This document shows, piece by piece, positions 18,998 to 27,601 of a DNA stretch of 64,000 bases. Source of the DNA: Sphaerisporangium krabiense (lineage in GTDB: Bacteria > Actinomycetota > Actinomycetes > Streptosporangiales > Streptosporangiaceae). The translations under genes and the position numbers were made by a program. Location: assembly GCF_014200435.1 (NCBI RefSeq), contig NZ_JACHBR010000001.1, positions 3,317,501-3,381,500 on the forward strand, in the 5' to 3' direction. Numbering within the stretch: position 1 is the first letter of the stretch; every line of letters begins with the position of its first letter. The notes under the pieces are model-generated. The model did no database searches. It was given only the letters and a program-made list of their open reading frames with translations, and was not told the origin of the DNA.

Positions 18998-19981
18998 ATG
19001 ACGAACGAGAGCACCGGGGTCACCACCACGGCAGGGCAGGAGACCTCACGCGGCACGGGAATCAGAGCGCGAAACTCCGGCATGCGCCGCAGCGCTGGGA
19101 CGAGCGCCTCCTCGTCCCAGAAGGCGGGAGAGGGTAAGCCGGCGGCGCGGGAGACAGGAGAGGACTGGCCGGCGGGCGGGGGCGACGCGACGCGGGCGGG
19201 CGCGTTGCCATTGGCGGACGGGGGCGAGGCGGCGCGGACGGGTGCGTTGCCGTCGGCGGGTGGGGGTAACGCGGGGCGGACGGGTGCGTCGCCGTCGGCG
19301 GGTGGGGGGAACGGAGCGCGGGCGGGGGCGGCGCGGGAGCGTGGGCAGTGGCGGGTGCCTGCGGGGCTGATCCTGCTGTCCGCCGTTCCCGTCATCATGG
19401 GTGCGGTGCGGCTCGACGGGCTGATGGGCGGCGCGGCGGTGACGCCGGAGAACGCCCGGTTCTTCGCGGTGCCCCTGCCCGTGGTGTTGCACATCGTCGG
19501 CGCCACGCTCTACAGCGTTCTCGGCGCCTTCCAGTTCGCCCGCGGGTTCCGCCGCCGCAGGCCGGCCTGGCACCGTGCGGCCGGTCGGCTCCTGGTCCCG
19601 TGCGGGCTCGTCGCGGCGATCACGGGGCTGTGGATGACCCTGTTCTACCCGTGGCCCCCTGGCGACGGCGAACTCCTCGCCGGTTTCCGGCTCGTGTTCG
19701 GCTCGGCCATGGTCGTGTCCATCCTGCTAGGCGTCGCCGCGATCCTGCGGCGGGACATCGCCGGGCACCGTGCCTGGATGACCCGCGCCTACGCGATCGG
19801 GCTGGCCGCGGGCACACAGGTCCTGACGCACCTCCCCTGGTTCATCCTCTTCGGCACACCCGGCGAGCTGCCGAGAGCCCTGCTCGTGGCCGCGGGATGG
19901 GTGATCAACCTGGTGGTGGCCGAGTGGTTCCTCCGCCGGGACCGCCGTCCGGCTCAGCTCCGCACGCGGTCGGTCTCGTAG
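18998..19981 (+). CDS. DUF2306-type membrane protein with repetitive N-terminal extension
   Basis: 327 residues. Residues 1-115 are low complexity and contain four 14-residue tandem repeats (59-114). From about 120 a four- to six-helix membrane domain follows (VPAGLILLSAVPVIMGAV, VLHIVGATLYSVLGAFQFA, HRAAGRLLVPCGLVAAITGL, then HRAWMTRAYAIGLAAGTQ), typical of DUF2306/YoaI-like proteins of unknown function. The conserved His residues of that family are visible (LHIVG, WHRAAGR, HRAWM). A GTG near 19350 could be the true start of the membrane domain, leaving the repeats outside the gene. The 3' end overlaps the convergent response regulator by 28 bp. Confidence 0.75.
   Translation: MTNESTGVTTTAGQETSRGTGIRARNSGMRRSAGTSASSSQKAGEGKPAARETGEDWPAGGGDATRAGALPLADGGEAARTGALPSAGGGNAGRTGASPSAGGGNGARAGAARERGQWRVPAGLILLSAVPVIMGAVRLDGLMGGAAVTPENARFFAVPLPVVLHIVGATLYSVLGAFQFARGFRRRRPAWHRAAGRLLVPCGLVAAITGLWMTLFYPWPPGDGELLAGFRLVFGSAMVVSILLGVAAILRRDIAGHRAWMTRAYAIGLAAGTQVLTHLPWFILFGTPGELPRALLVAAGWVINLVVAEWFLRRDRRPAQLRTRSVS
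19172..19339 (+). repeat. Four tandem 42-bp imperfect repeats
   Basis: Each unit encodes 14 residues of the form A-G/D-GG-x-x-x-R-x-GA-x-P-x. Units: AGGGDATRAGALPL, ADGGEAARTGALPS, AGGGNAGRTGASPS, AGGGNGARAGAARE. They lie in the N-terminal extension of the DUF2306 protein and look like a small minisatellite that could vary in copy number. Confidence 0.8.
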
Positions 19982-20610
19982 GCCCATATGGCGATCTCGA
20001 CGCGGTTGCGGGCGCCCAGCTTGGCCATCAGGCTCGCGATGTGCGACTTCACCGTGCTGAGAGAGATGTGCAGCTCGTGGGCGATCTCGCTGTTGGTACG
20101 GCCCCGTGCCACGGCGGCGAGGATCTGCTCCTCCCGGATCGTGAGCGCCTCGATGGGCTGCACGGGCGGCGAGGCGGGTCCCGTCCGGGCGAAGGCGCCG
20201 AGCAGCCGGGCCGTGATGCTCGGCGCGATGAGCGCGTCGCCGTCGGCGGCGGCGTGCACGGCCTGGGAGAGCAGGGCGGCGCCCGCGTTCTTGAGCAGGA
20301 AGCCCCGGGCGCCGGCCCGCAGGGCGGCGTAGACGTACTCGTCGAGGTCGAAGGTCGTGATGACGACGACGGCGAGGGGGTCCTCGACGCCGGGGCCCGC
20401 GAGGGCGCGCGTGGCCGCGATGCCGTCCAGGATGGGCATGCGGATGTCGAACAGGCACACGTCGGGGCGCAGGCGCCGGGCCAGCTCGACCGCGCGCCGT
20501 CCGTCCTCGGCCTGGCCCACGACCTCGATGTCCGGCTGGGCGTCCAGGATCATCGCGAGCCCGGTGCGGACGATCTCCTGGTCGTCCGCGACGACCACCC
20601 GGACCGTCAT
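19954..20610 (-). CDS. NarL/FixJ-type response regulator
   Basis: 218 residues. The receiver domain has the acidic pocket VVADDQE near residue 8, the phosphorylation Asp in DVCLFDIRMPILDG near residue 54, and the conserved Lys in GFLLKNAGA. A LuxR helix-turn-helix follows (LTIREEQILAAVARGRTNSEIAHELHIS, split here by its family pattern, then TVKSHIASLMAKLGARNR). It starts inside the stop of the histidine kinase gene (ATGA), so the two are coupled. Its targets are unknown; the signal is sensed by the kinase. Confidence 0.95.
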   Translation of the reverse strand: MTVRVVVADDQEIVRTGLAMILDAQPDIEVVGQAEDGRRAVELARRLRPDVCLFDIRMPILDGIAATRALAGPGVEDPLAVVVITTFDLDEYVYAALRAGARGFLLKNAGAALLSQAVHAAADGDALIAPSITARLLGAFARTGPASPPVQPIEALTIREEQILAAVARGRTNSEIAHELHISLSTVKSHIASLMAKLGARNRVEIAIWAYETDRVRS

Positions 20611-21782
20611 GAGGCCACCCCGGAGCGGGGCAGGACGGCGGTCACGGTCCACCCCTGGGCGTTGCCGGGCGAGGCGACGCAGGTGCCGCCGAGCAGCCGA
20701 GCGCGTTCCGTCATCCCGATGAGGCCGTACCCCGGCGACGCGGACGGGCGTACGTGGCCGGAGTCGCCGTCGTCGCTCACCCGCAGGCGCACCGAGGTGT
20801 CGTCGGCGGCGACGTGGACCTCGATGCGGGTGGCCCGCCGGGCATGCCGTCGGGCGTTCGTGACCGACTCCTGGGCGATGCGGTAGATCGCGGCCCCGAC
20901 CGCCGGGGAGACGCCGTCGACCTCGCCGGAGATCTCCACCTCGACGGACGGGCCGACACGGGGGCGGTCGGCCAGCTCTTTCACGTCGGCGATGCGCCGG
21001 CCGGGGGTCAGCTCCGCCGGGTGGGTCCGGCGGAGCACGCGGACCATGGCGTTCATCTCCGACAGGGCGCGCGCCGCCTCGGATTCGATCAGCTGGAGCG
21101 CCTCGGTCGCGGCGTCGGGGCGGGACGCCGACGCCGCCAGGCCCGCCTGGGCGCGGATCGCCATCGCCGAGATGTGGTGCGCCACCGTGTCGTGCAGGTC
21201 GCGCGCCAGTTGTTCGCGTTCGAGCAGCTTGACCTGGTCCAGCTCGCGCATCCTGGCCCGGGCCCGGTAGCGGAACGTCCCGCCGAGTGCCATGGCCGAG
21301 ATGACGACGGCGAGCCCGCCGAACGCGTCGGAGAGGACGAGGCGACCGGTGAGGACCGCGGCGGCCAGCGCGGCCGTCATCAGCGCGAACCCGAGCACGG
21401 CCTCGCGCCCGGAACCCCAGCGGAACAACGCGTACATCACGATCACCAGGAAGGCCATGGTGTTCGTCTCCGCCGACTCGCCGCCCGTGAGCAGCGAGGC
21501 CAGGGTGGTGCCGGCGAAGATGATCGTGACCATCAGCAGGGGCCTGGTCCGGCGCCACAACAACGTGGGCACCAGCCCGATGGTGAGGATCACCGAGAGG
21601 GCCGGCCGCGGGAGATCCGTGCGTACCACGCCTTCGATCACCGCGACCGGCACGAGCACGGCCACGAGAACCCAGTCACGCCATACGCGGGAGGGAGGAT
21701 TCGGGGAACGGGGCTCGTGCCAGACAGACCTGAAGAAACCCCTCACGCCACCATGGTACGAGTCACGCCGCCGCCGGACCAT
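20607..21782 (-). CDS. Two-component sensor histidine kinase (NarL/DesK-like)
   Basis: 391 residues from ATG 21782; GTG 21746 is an alternative start. Four or five membrane helices occupy residues 25-165. The HisKA_3 dimerisation box REQLARDLHDTVAHHISAMA carries the phospho-accepting His, and the ATPase domain has QESVTNARRHA (N box) and GYGLIGMTERARLLGG (G box). There is no large extracellular sensor domain, so it likely senses a signal within or at the membrane. It is co-transcribed with the response regulator that overlaps its end. Confidence 0.94.
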   Translation of the reverse strand: MVRRRRDSYHGGVRGFFRSVWHEPRSPNPPSRVWRDWVLVAVLVPVAVIEGVVRTDLPRPALSVILTIGLVPTLLWRRTRPLLMVTIIFAGTTLASLLTGGESAETNTMAFLVIVMYALFRWGSGREAVLGFALMTAALAAAVLTGRLVLSDAFGGLAVVISAMALGGTFRYRARARMRELDQVKLLEREQLARDLHDTVAHHISAMAIRAQAGLAASASRPDAATEALQLIESEAARALSEMNAMVRVLRRTHPAELTPGRRIADVKELADRPRVGPSVEVEISGEVDGVSPAVGAAIYRIAQESVTNARRHARRATRIEVHVAADDTSVRLRVSDDGDSGHVRPSASPGYGLIGMTERARLLGGTCVASPGNAQGWTVTAVLPRSGVAS

Positions 21783-21888
21783 GAGAAGTGATCGCCGTCC
21801 TGTGCCGCGGGGCTGGGGAGGGTGTTCCGTTCCGCCGGCGCGGACGGCCGTGGTCGAGTTCGGCGCGCGGGGGCGGACGCGGTCGCGT

Positions 21889-22767
21889 TCAGCGGGTCAT
21901 GAGGGCGCGGAGCTTCGCCGTGACCACCTCGGGGGCCTCTTCGGCCATGAAGTGGCCGCAGGTCACGGTCGCGTGGGCCAGGTCGGGGGCCCAGGCGCGC
22001 CAGAGGGCTTCCGCGTCGTAGCCCAGGGCGGCGCCCCAGTCCTGTTGCAGGACGGCCACCGGCATGCGCAACCGGGTGCCCGCCGCCCGGTCGGCGCGGT
22101 CGTGCTCGACGTCGACGGTCGCCGAGGCGCGGTAGTCCGCCACGATCGACGGCACCGCGTCGCGGCAGGCGTCCAGGTACGCGGCCCGGATCTCGGCGGG
22201 AACGGCCTCGGGGTCCTGCGCCCAGATGTCGAGGAAGTGGGCGAAGAAGACGTCCGGGGCGGCGGCGATCATCCGTTCCGGCAGGTCCGGCGGCTGGGCC
22301 ATGAGGTAGAGGTGGAAACCCACGGCGGCGGTCGTGCCCTGCATCACGTCCCACATGTCCAGGGTCGGCAGCACGTCCAGGCAGGCCAGATGGGTGACGG
22401 CGTGCGGGTGGTCCAGCCCGGCGCGGAAGGCGACCAGCGCGCCCCGGTCGTGCCCGGCCAGCGCGAACCGCTCGTGCCCGAGCGCGCGGGCCAGCGCCAC
22501 GACGTCGGCCGCCATGGCGCGCTTGCCGTACGTTCCGCCGCCGTCGTCCACGGGCTTGTCGCTGGCGCCGTAGCCGCGCAGGTCGGGGCAGATCACCGTG
22601 TGATCGGTGGCGAGGTCCGCGGCGACGTGCCGCCACATGAGGTGCGTCTGCGGGAAGCCGTGCAGCAGCACGATCGCCGGGCCTGAGCCGCCGACGGCGA
22701 CGCTGAGCGCCACGTCGTCGGCGACCTGAACGCGCCGGTAGTCGAAGCCGGGAATGGTCGGTGCCAT
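21889..22767 (-). CDS. Alpha/beta hydrolase, haloacetate dehalogenase-like
   Basis: 292 residues from ATG 22767 (MAPTIPGFDYRRVQV); the open frame upstream is not family-like. The oxyanion region is VLLHGFPQTHLMWRHVA, the cap-preceding motif is DLRGYGASDKP, and the nucleophile elbow is GHDRGA with Asp, not Ser. The catalytic His lies in CGHFMAEEAPEVV. An Asp nucleophile in GHDRG and the RGYGxSxKP motif are typical of haloalkane/haloacetate dehalogenases and epoxide hydrolases. The first is favoured, but the substrate is unproven. The gene diverges from a SARP regulator with 11-bp repeats between them. Confidence 0.85.
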   Translation of the reverse strand: MAPTIPGFDYRRVQVADDVALSVAVGGSGPAIVLLHGFPQTHLMWRHVAADLATDHTVICPDLRGYGASDKPVDDGGGTYGKRAMAADVVALARALGHERFALAGHDRGALVAFRAGLDHPHAVTHLACLDVLPTLDMWDVMQGTTAAVGFHLYLMAQPPDLPERMIAAAPDVFFAHFLDIWAQDPEAVPAEIRAAYLDACRDAVPSIVADYRASATVDVEHDRADRAAGTRLRMPVAVLQQDWGAALGYDAEALWRAWAPDLAHATVTCGHFMAEEAPEVVTAKLRALMTR

Positions 22768-22840
22768 GGTGAACCGCTTTCGTTCGCTCGCGGAGGAGAC
22801 CGCCACCTCAGGCGGCCACCCCCACCCTGACCCCCGCCAA

Positions 22841-22873
22841 TCAGCATCCACTCAGCATCCACTCAGCACATAC
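22841..22873. promoter_or_regulatory. Triple 11-bp direct repeat, candidate SARP operator
   Basis: TCAGCATCCAC occurs twice in tandem (22841-22851, 22852-22862), followed by TCAGCACATAC (22863-22873). The heptamer TCAGCAT/C is thus repeated three times on one face of the helix. SARP regulators bind heptameric direct repeats spaced 11 bp apart, and a SARP gene begins 125 bp downstream. Confidence 0.6.
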
Positions 22874-22998
22874 CGTGGTGACCGGGGGAGGGGAAGCGCC
22901 TGCGTTCGGCGCGCCGGTGCCGGTGGTGTCCAGAGGCGCGGGGGAGACGGCGGTCGTGTTCTGCGTGCTGGGGGCGGGGGCCGAGGGGTGGGGGTGTG

Positions 22999-25143
22999 AT
23001 GGAGAAGGTGACGTTCGGGGTGCTCGGGCCGGTGGTGGCCGAGCGGGGTGGCGGGGTGCTCGGTCTGAAGGGGCCGCGGCATCGGGCGGTGCTGGCGCGG
23101 CTGATCGTGGCCCGCCGTCGCGTGGTCCCGGTGTCCCGCCTGGTGGACGACCTGTGGGACGAGCCGAGGCCGGGGGCCGTCGGCGCCGTGCAGACCTTCG
23201 TGGGCGCGTTGCGCCGCGTCCTGGAACCCGGCCGCCCGCCCCGGACCCCCGCCCGGCTGCTGGTCACGGACGGACCCGGGTACGCGCTGCGGGCCGCGCC
23301 GGACGACGTGGACGCCTGGCGCTTCGAGACCGGTGTCGACGCCGCCGCCACCCTGCCGCCCGCGCGGGCGCTCGAACGGCTGGAACAGGCCCTGGACCTG
23401 TGGCGTGGCCCGGCGTACGCCGAGTTCGCCGACGAGGAGTGGACGCTGGCCGAACGCTCCCGCCTCGGCGAGCTGCGCCTCCAGGCGGTGGAACGGCTCG
23501 CGGAGGCGCGGCTGGCCGTCGGGCTCGCCGCCGAGGCCGTACGCGACCTGGAGGCGCACCTGGCCGGGCACCCCTTGCGGGAGAACGCCTGGCGCCTGCT
23601 CGCCCTGGCCCTGTACCGCACGGGCCGCCAGGGCGACGCGCTCGCCGTGCTGCGCCGGGCCCGGACGGCGCTGGCCGACGAGCTGGGCGTGGACCTCGGT
23701 CCGGAGCTGCGCCGGTTGCAGGCCGGCATCCTCGCCCACGATCCCCGCCTGGAGCAGCCGTCCAGCGCGGTCACCGGGGCACGGCTGTGGGCCCAGACGG
23801 CCGAGGCGTACGACCGTGCGGTGGGCGCCGGCGCCCGTGCCCGGCTGGAGTCGACCGTGAGCCTGCTGCGCAACCTCGCGGTGACCGGAGGCAGCGGCCT
23901 GCAGGCGGCCCAGGAGCACCGGCCGGCGACCATCGGCGCGGCCGAGGAGTTCGGCGACCCGGAGCTGACCGCCCGCGTCATCGGCGCCTACGACGTCCCC
24001 ACCATCTGGACCCGCAGCGACGACCCCGAACAGTCCCGCCGGATAGCCGCCACCGCCGAACACGTCCTGGCCGTCCTCCCGGACGGTGCCATCGACGAGG
24101 AGGCGACGGTGCCGGGCGGCGACACGCGCTTCCCCGGCGATGACGTGCGGCCACGCGGTGGTGACGGCGAGGGGGTGGCGGCCTACGCAGGGGTGCGGGC
24201 GCGGCTGCTGGTGACGATCGCGGTGGAGACGCGCGGGGTGCGGTCGCCGCGTGGCCCGGAGGCGGCGCGGGAGGGGGTGGAGATCGCCCGCCGGTTGGGG
24301 GATCCCGCGCTGCTGGCGTTCGCGTTGAACGGGGCGTACGTGCAGTCGTGCACGCGGGCCGGGCTCGCGGCGCGGCGGGACGCGATCGGCGCGGAGTTGG
24401 TCGCGTTGGCGGCCCGGCACGGCCTGGCGACCTACCGGATCCTCGGCCACCTGGTCCGCGTGCAGGCCCGCGCCGCCCTGGGCGACCTGCCCGGCGCCGA
24501 CGAGCACGCCGCCGCCGTCGACCTGCTGGCCGAGCGTCACGAACGTCCGCTGGCGACCGTCTTCACGCAGTGGTACCGCGCGCTGCGGCTCGCCGCCCAG
24601 GGGCGGATCGCCGAGGCCGAGCCCGCCTACCGTGCCGCCGCCGCCCGGCTCGACGGCGCCGGCATGCCCGGCGTGGAGGGCGGACTGTCGGCGCTCACCC
24701 ACCTCAGCCTGCTCCTGGCGAACGGTACGACGCCCGCCACGGAGGCCGCAGGGTCCACCGGAGAGGATGTGCCGTTCGCCAGGGACGCCGTGCCGTCCGC
24801 TACGGAGGTCGCCGGACGTCTTGACCCCGACGCGGACTGGGGGCCCTATCGTCCCTGGGCCGAGCCGTTCCTCTTGCTCGGTGAAGGACGGCACGCCGAG
24901 GCGCGGACGGTGTTGCGCGCGATGCCGGAGCCGCCTCCGGACCTGCTCTATGAAGCCCTGTGCTGTCTGGAGGCCGCGGTCGCGCTGGAGTTGGGGGACC
25001 GGCCCGTGCTGGAACGGGTCCACGCCCGGCTGCTCCCGGCCGCGGGTGAACTCGCGGGCGCGGGCAGCGGCCTCATCACCCTCGGGCCCGTGGACCGCTG
25101 GCTCGCCCGCATCGCCACCGCTCTCACCCGTCTCCCGTCGTGA
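22999..25143 (+). CDS. SARP/AfsR-type regulator with BTAD domain and long helical C-terminus
   Basis: 714 residues from ATG 22999. Residues 1-95 form an OmpR-type winged helix (FGVLGPVVAERGGGVLGLKG, AVLARLIVARRRVVPVSRLV, YALRAAPDDVDAWRFE). Residues 100-250 form the bacterial transcriptional activator domain (ALDLWRGPAYAEFADEEWTL, HPLRENAWRLLALALYRTGR). The last 450 residues are helical, TPR-like, with no visible NB-ARC P-loop, so it is not a full AfsR. SARPs activate secondary-metabolism or accessory genes. No biosynthetic cluster is adjacent, so its target may be itself or the divergent hydrolase. Confidence 0.9.
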   Translation: MEKVTFGVLGPVVAERGGGVLGLKGPRHRAVLARLIVARRRVVPVSRLVDDLWDEPRPGAVGAVQTFVGALRRVLEPGRPPRTPARLLVTDGPGYALRAAPDDVDAWRFETGVDAAATLPPARALERLEQALDLWRGPAYAEFADEEWTLAERSRLGELRLQAVERLAEARLAVGLAAEAVRDLEAHLAGHPLRENAWRLLALALYRTGRQGDALAVLRRARTALADELGVDLGPELRRLQAGILAHDPRLEQPSSAVTGARLWAQTAEAYDRAVGAGARARLESTVSLLRNLAVTGGSGLQAAQEHRPATIGAAEEFGDPELTARVIGAYDVPTIWTRSDDPEQSRRIAATAEHVLAVLPDGAIDEEATVPGGDTRFPGDDVRPRGGDGEGVAAYAGVRARLLVTIAVETRGVRSPRGPEAAREGVEIARRLGDPALLAFALNGAYVQSCTRAGLAARRDAIGAELVALAARHGLATYRILGHLVRVQARAALGDLPGADEHAAAVDLLAERHERPLATVFTQWYRALRLAAQGRIAEAEPAYRAAAARLDGAGMPGVEGGLSALTHLSLLLANGTTPATEAAGSTGEDVPFARDAVPSATEVAGRLDPDADWGPYRPWAEPFLLLGEGRHAEARTVLRAMPEPPPDLLYEALCCLEAAVALELGDRPVLERVHARLLPAAGELAGAGSGLITLGPVDRWLARIATALTRLPS

Positions 25144-25166
25144 CCGACCCCGGCGACGCGTCGTGG

Positions 25167-26114
25167 TCACGGGCGGGTCAGGGCGAGGATGCGGGCGATC
25201 TCGTCGGTGGTGAGCTGGTCGCGGTGGCCGGCGAGGGCCCGCTGGGGGTCCATGGGGCGGTAGGCGGTGCGTGACAGGCCGTGCCACCGGAAAGCCCCGG
25301 CGGTGGCGCGCGCGCGTGACGATCGCGGTTCTCGTGCCTGCCGGGAGGCCCGGGTGATCGTTCGCTCGGCTGTGGGGGACCAGGTGAGGCCGCACCAGGC
25401 GTACAGGTCGCGGTAGCCGTTGAGGGGATCGGTGACCAGATCCTCGTAGCGGACGACGCGGATGCCGGGGTGCCGTGCGGACAGCGTCTCGGCGACCGTT
25501 CTGGCGGCGCGCCACAGCGCGGCGGTCGTCGTCAGGCCGTCCCCCGAACCGGCCAGAGCGGACAGGTCGCGCACACACGGGTGATCGCGGACCAGCAGGG
25601 GCTGCCGGAGCAGTTCGCGGACGTCCACCGTCCAGCCGAGCCGCCGCCAGCTCGCCACGAGGGACACCGGGTCGCGCACCAGCAGGACCACCCGGCAGTC
25701 GAGCCGCTCGGCGAACCATCCCGCCGAGAACAGCGCGAACGGGTCGTCCAGCAGCGCACGGCGTCCGAGCAGCCTGCCGGCCGTGAACGAGGACGCGTTC
25801 CTGACCAGCCGGGCGAGGTCGCCGGGGCGGCGGTTGCGGCGCAGCTCGGCCGCGTACCCGTAGCGGAGGGCCACGGTTCCGGAGAAGGCGCGCAGCCACG
25901 GCTCCTCGCCGTCGGGGCAGATGTACTGGAACCGGTGGCGCACGGTGGCGTCGAGCACGCCGGGGGAGCGGCCGGGCGGGCGGCCCGGGTTGAGCGGCTC
26001 GTTCACGTACACCGCCTCGCCGCTCGCCGCGAGCATCTTCCCCGCCCAGCTCGTCCCGCTCCGGGGCAGCCCGGTCACCAGGATGGGCGGGCCGCCCGCA
26101 CGCCGGCCGATCAC
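25167..26114 (-). CDS. Sulfotransferase family protein
   Basis: 315 residues. The PAPS-binding loop ILVTGLPRSGTSWAGKMLAA lies at 11-30, and VVLLVRDPVSLVASWRRLGW carries the 3'-phosphate-binding Arg and Ser. The remainder is compatible with Sulfotransfer_1/3 folds. Its ATG overlaps the stop of the flippase gene (ATGA), so it is the last gene of the minus-strand polysaccharide operon that begins near 32.4 kb. A carbohydrate acceptor is inferred from that position. A convergent SARP gene ends 23 bp away. Confidence 0.9.
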   Translation of the reverse strand: MIGRRAGGPPILVTGLPRSGTSWAGKMLAASGEAVYVNEPLNPGRPPGRSPGVLDATVRHRFQYICPDGEEPWLRAFSGTVALRYGYAAELRRNRRPGDLARLVRNASSFTAGRLLGRRALLDDPFALFSAGWFAERLDCRVVLLVRDPVSLVASWRRLGWTVDVRELLRQPLLVRDHPCVRDLSALAGSGDGLTTTAALWRAARTVAETLSARHPGIRVVRYEDLVTDPLNGYRDLYAWCGLTWSPTAERTITRASRQAREPRSSRARATAGAFRWHGLSRTAYRPMDPQRALAGHRDQLTTDEIARILALTRP

Positions 26115-27583
26115 GGCGTCACGCGTCCGGCGCTCGGGCCGCCCATGGGCGCGGGCTCTTCCTGCCGGTCACGGGTTCGTGGCCGGAGGGAGGGGAGGCT
26201 GTGGCGGCCGAAGGGGCGCAGGCCGTAGCGGCGGGAGACGCGCACCAGGGGGAGTGCGTTCTTGACGAGGACGCCGGCCGACCAGCCGAGGGCGGCGCCG
26301 AGCGTTCCGTGCGCGGGGACCAGGGCCACGTCCAGGGCGACGGTCACCACGATCGCGCCGAGCATGTTGAGCGTGCTGGACACGGTGTGCCCGGCGGCGA
26401 TCAGCACCACGTCCACCATGCCGCAGGCCGTCGCGGCCATCATCGTGACCGCCAGCACCGCGGCGACCGCGGCCCCGCCCTCGTACCCCTCGCCGAACAC
26501 CCGCAGCAGCCACGGCGCGAGCAGCGCGTACCCCAGCCAGATCGGCCAGGTGAGGACGACCAGCCACATCGTGGTCGCCTGGTAGAGCACGCGGGCCAAG
26601 GGCAGGTCGCCGTCCGCCAGCGCGCGGACGAGGCGGGGCTGCACCGCCTGGGTGAGGCCCTGGTTCGCGAGCTGGCCGACCACCTTGAAACGGGTGGCGG
26701 CGGTGTAGACGGCGGCCTCGGCGGGCCCGGCGAGCGCGGCCACGATGACGACGTCCAGCCGCTGGAACACGGCCTGCGTCGCGGCCCCGAAGGCACGCGG
26801 CGCCGTGTGCCGCCAGAAGCGCGGTGTCACGTCCGGCGTCCCGCCGCGCGCGGGGACGCGGCGGCGTAACCAGAGGGCGGCGAGGAGGACGACGGGGAGG
26901 TACGGGGCCGCCCAGGCGGCGGGGATCGCCCACGCCGGGCCCGTCCCGGCCGCCAGCAGGGCGCCGACGAGGACGAGCTGTCCGCCGGGCTGGAGCACGC
27001 CGCCGAGCAGGATCGTCGGGCGCATCGCGCCGAAGCCGCGCGTCGCCGCGAGCAGGATGTCGGCACAGACGACGAAGGGGAGGGCCAGGGCCAGCACGCG
27101 CACCACCGTCGCCGTCGCGTCGGCCGTCACCAGCGAGGCCGCGACGGCGACCGTCCCTCCTGTGGGGGAGGATGCGCTCGTTGGAGGAGACCCGCTCCCG
27201 GATGCGTCGTTCAGGGCCCCGATGGTGTCCGCGCCGAGGTACGCGAGGGCCGCCGCGGCGATGGAGAGGATGAGGACGGGGAGCAGCGCCGATCGGACGA
27301 GTCTGGAAATATCGGGATGTGCCCCGTCGCGGTGGCGGGCGATGAAATAGATCAGCCCATTACCGGTGTCCAGGCGGAGGATGCCCGCGGCCATCAGGCA
27401 CAGCGACGTGGCGGTGAGCACCGTCCCCGCCGAGGCCGCGTCCAGCCCGCGGGTCAGCGCGACCACGATCAGCACCTGTGCCCCGGCGCCGGCCACCGCT
27501 CCGGCCAGCCCCGCGGCGCCGCCTCGGACCAGGGAGGCCACCGCGCGTCCATCGGAGGACGGCATGACCGTGAGGTGAGTCAA
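26111..27583 (-). CDS. Polysaccharide flippase, Wzx-like (MOP/MATE superfamily)
   Basis: 490 residues with about 12-14 membrane helices. The start region SLVRGGAAGLAGAVAGAGAQ, then LTATSLCLMAAGILRLDTGN, and the mid-protein VYTAATRFKVVGQLANQGLT follow the Wzx/RfbX pattern. It would flip undecaprenyl-linked repeat units to the outer face for polymerisation or ligation. ATG 27565 (MPSSDG) is an alternative start. An in-frame TTA codon (plus-strand 26867-26869, residue 239) is unusual for this DNA. It lies between two sulfotransferase genes, so the flipped glycan could be sulfated before or after export. Confidence 0.9.
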   Translation of the reverse strand: MTHLTVMPSSDGRAVASLVRGGAAGLAGAVAGAGAQVLIVVALTRGLDAASAGTVLTATSLCLMAAGILRLDTGNGLIYFIARHRDGAHPDISRLVRSALLPVLILSIAAAALAYLGADTIGALNDASGSGSPPTSASSPTGGTVAVAASLVTADATATVVRVLALALPFVVCADILLAATRGFGAMRPTILLGGVLQPGGQLVLVGALLAAGTGPAWAIPAAWAAPYLPVVLLAALWLRRRVPARGGTPDVTPRFWRHTAPRAFGAATQAVFQRLDVVIVAALAGPAEAAVYTAATRFKVVGQLANQGLTQAVQPRLVRALADGDLPLARVLYQATTMWLVVLTWPIWLGYALLAPWLLRVFGEGYEGGAAVAAVLAVTMMAATACGMVDVVLIAAGHTVSSTLNMLGAIVVTVALDVALVPAHGTLGAALGWSAGVLVKNALPLVRVSRRYGLRPFGRHSLPSLRPRTRDRQEEPAPMGGPSAGRVTP

Positions 27584-27601
27584 GGACGGAGGGCCGGGAG
27601 G

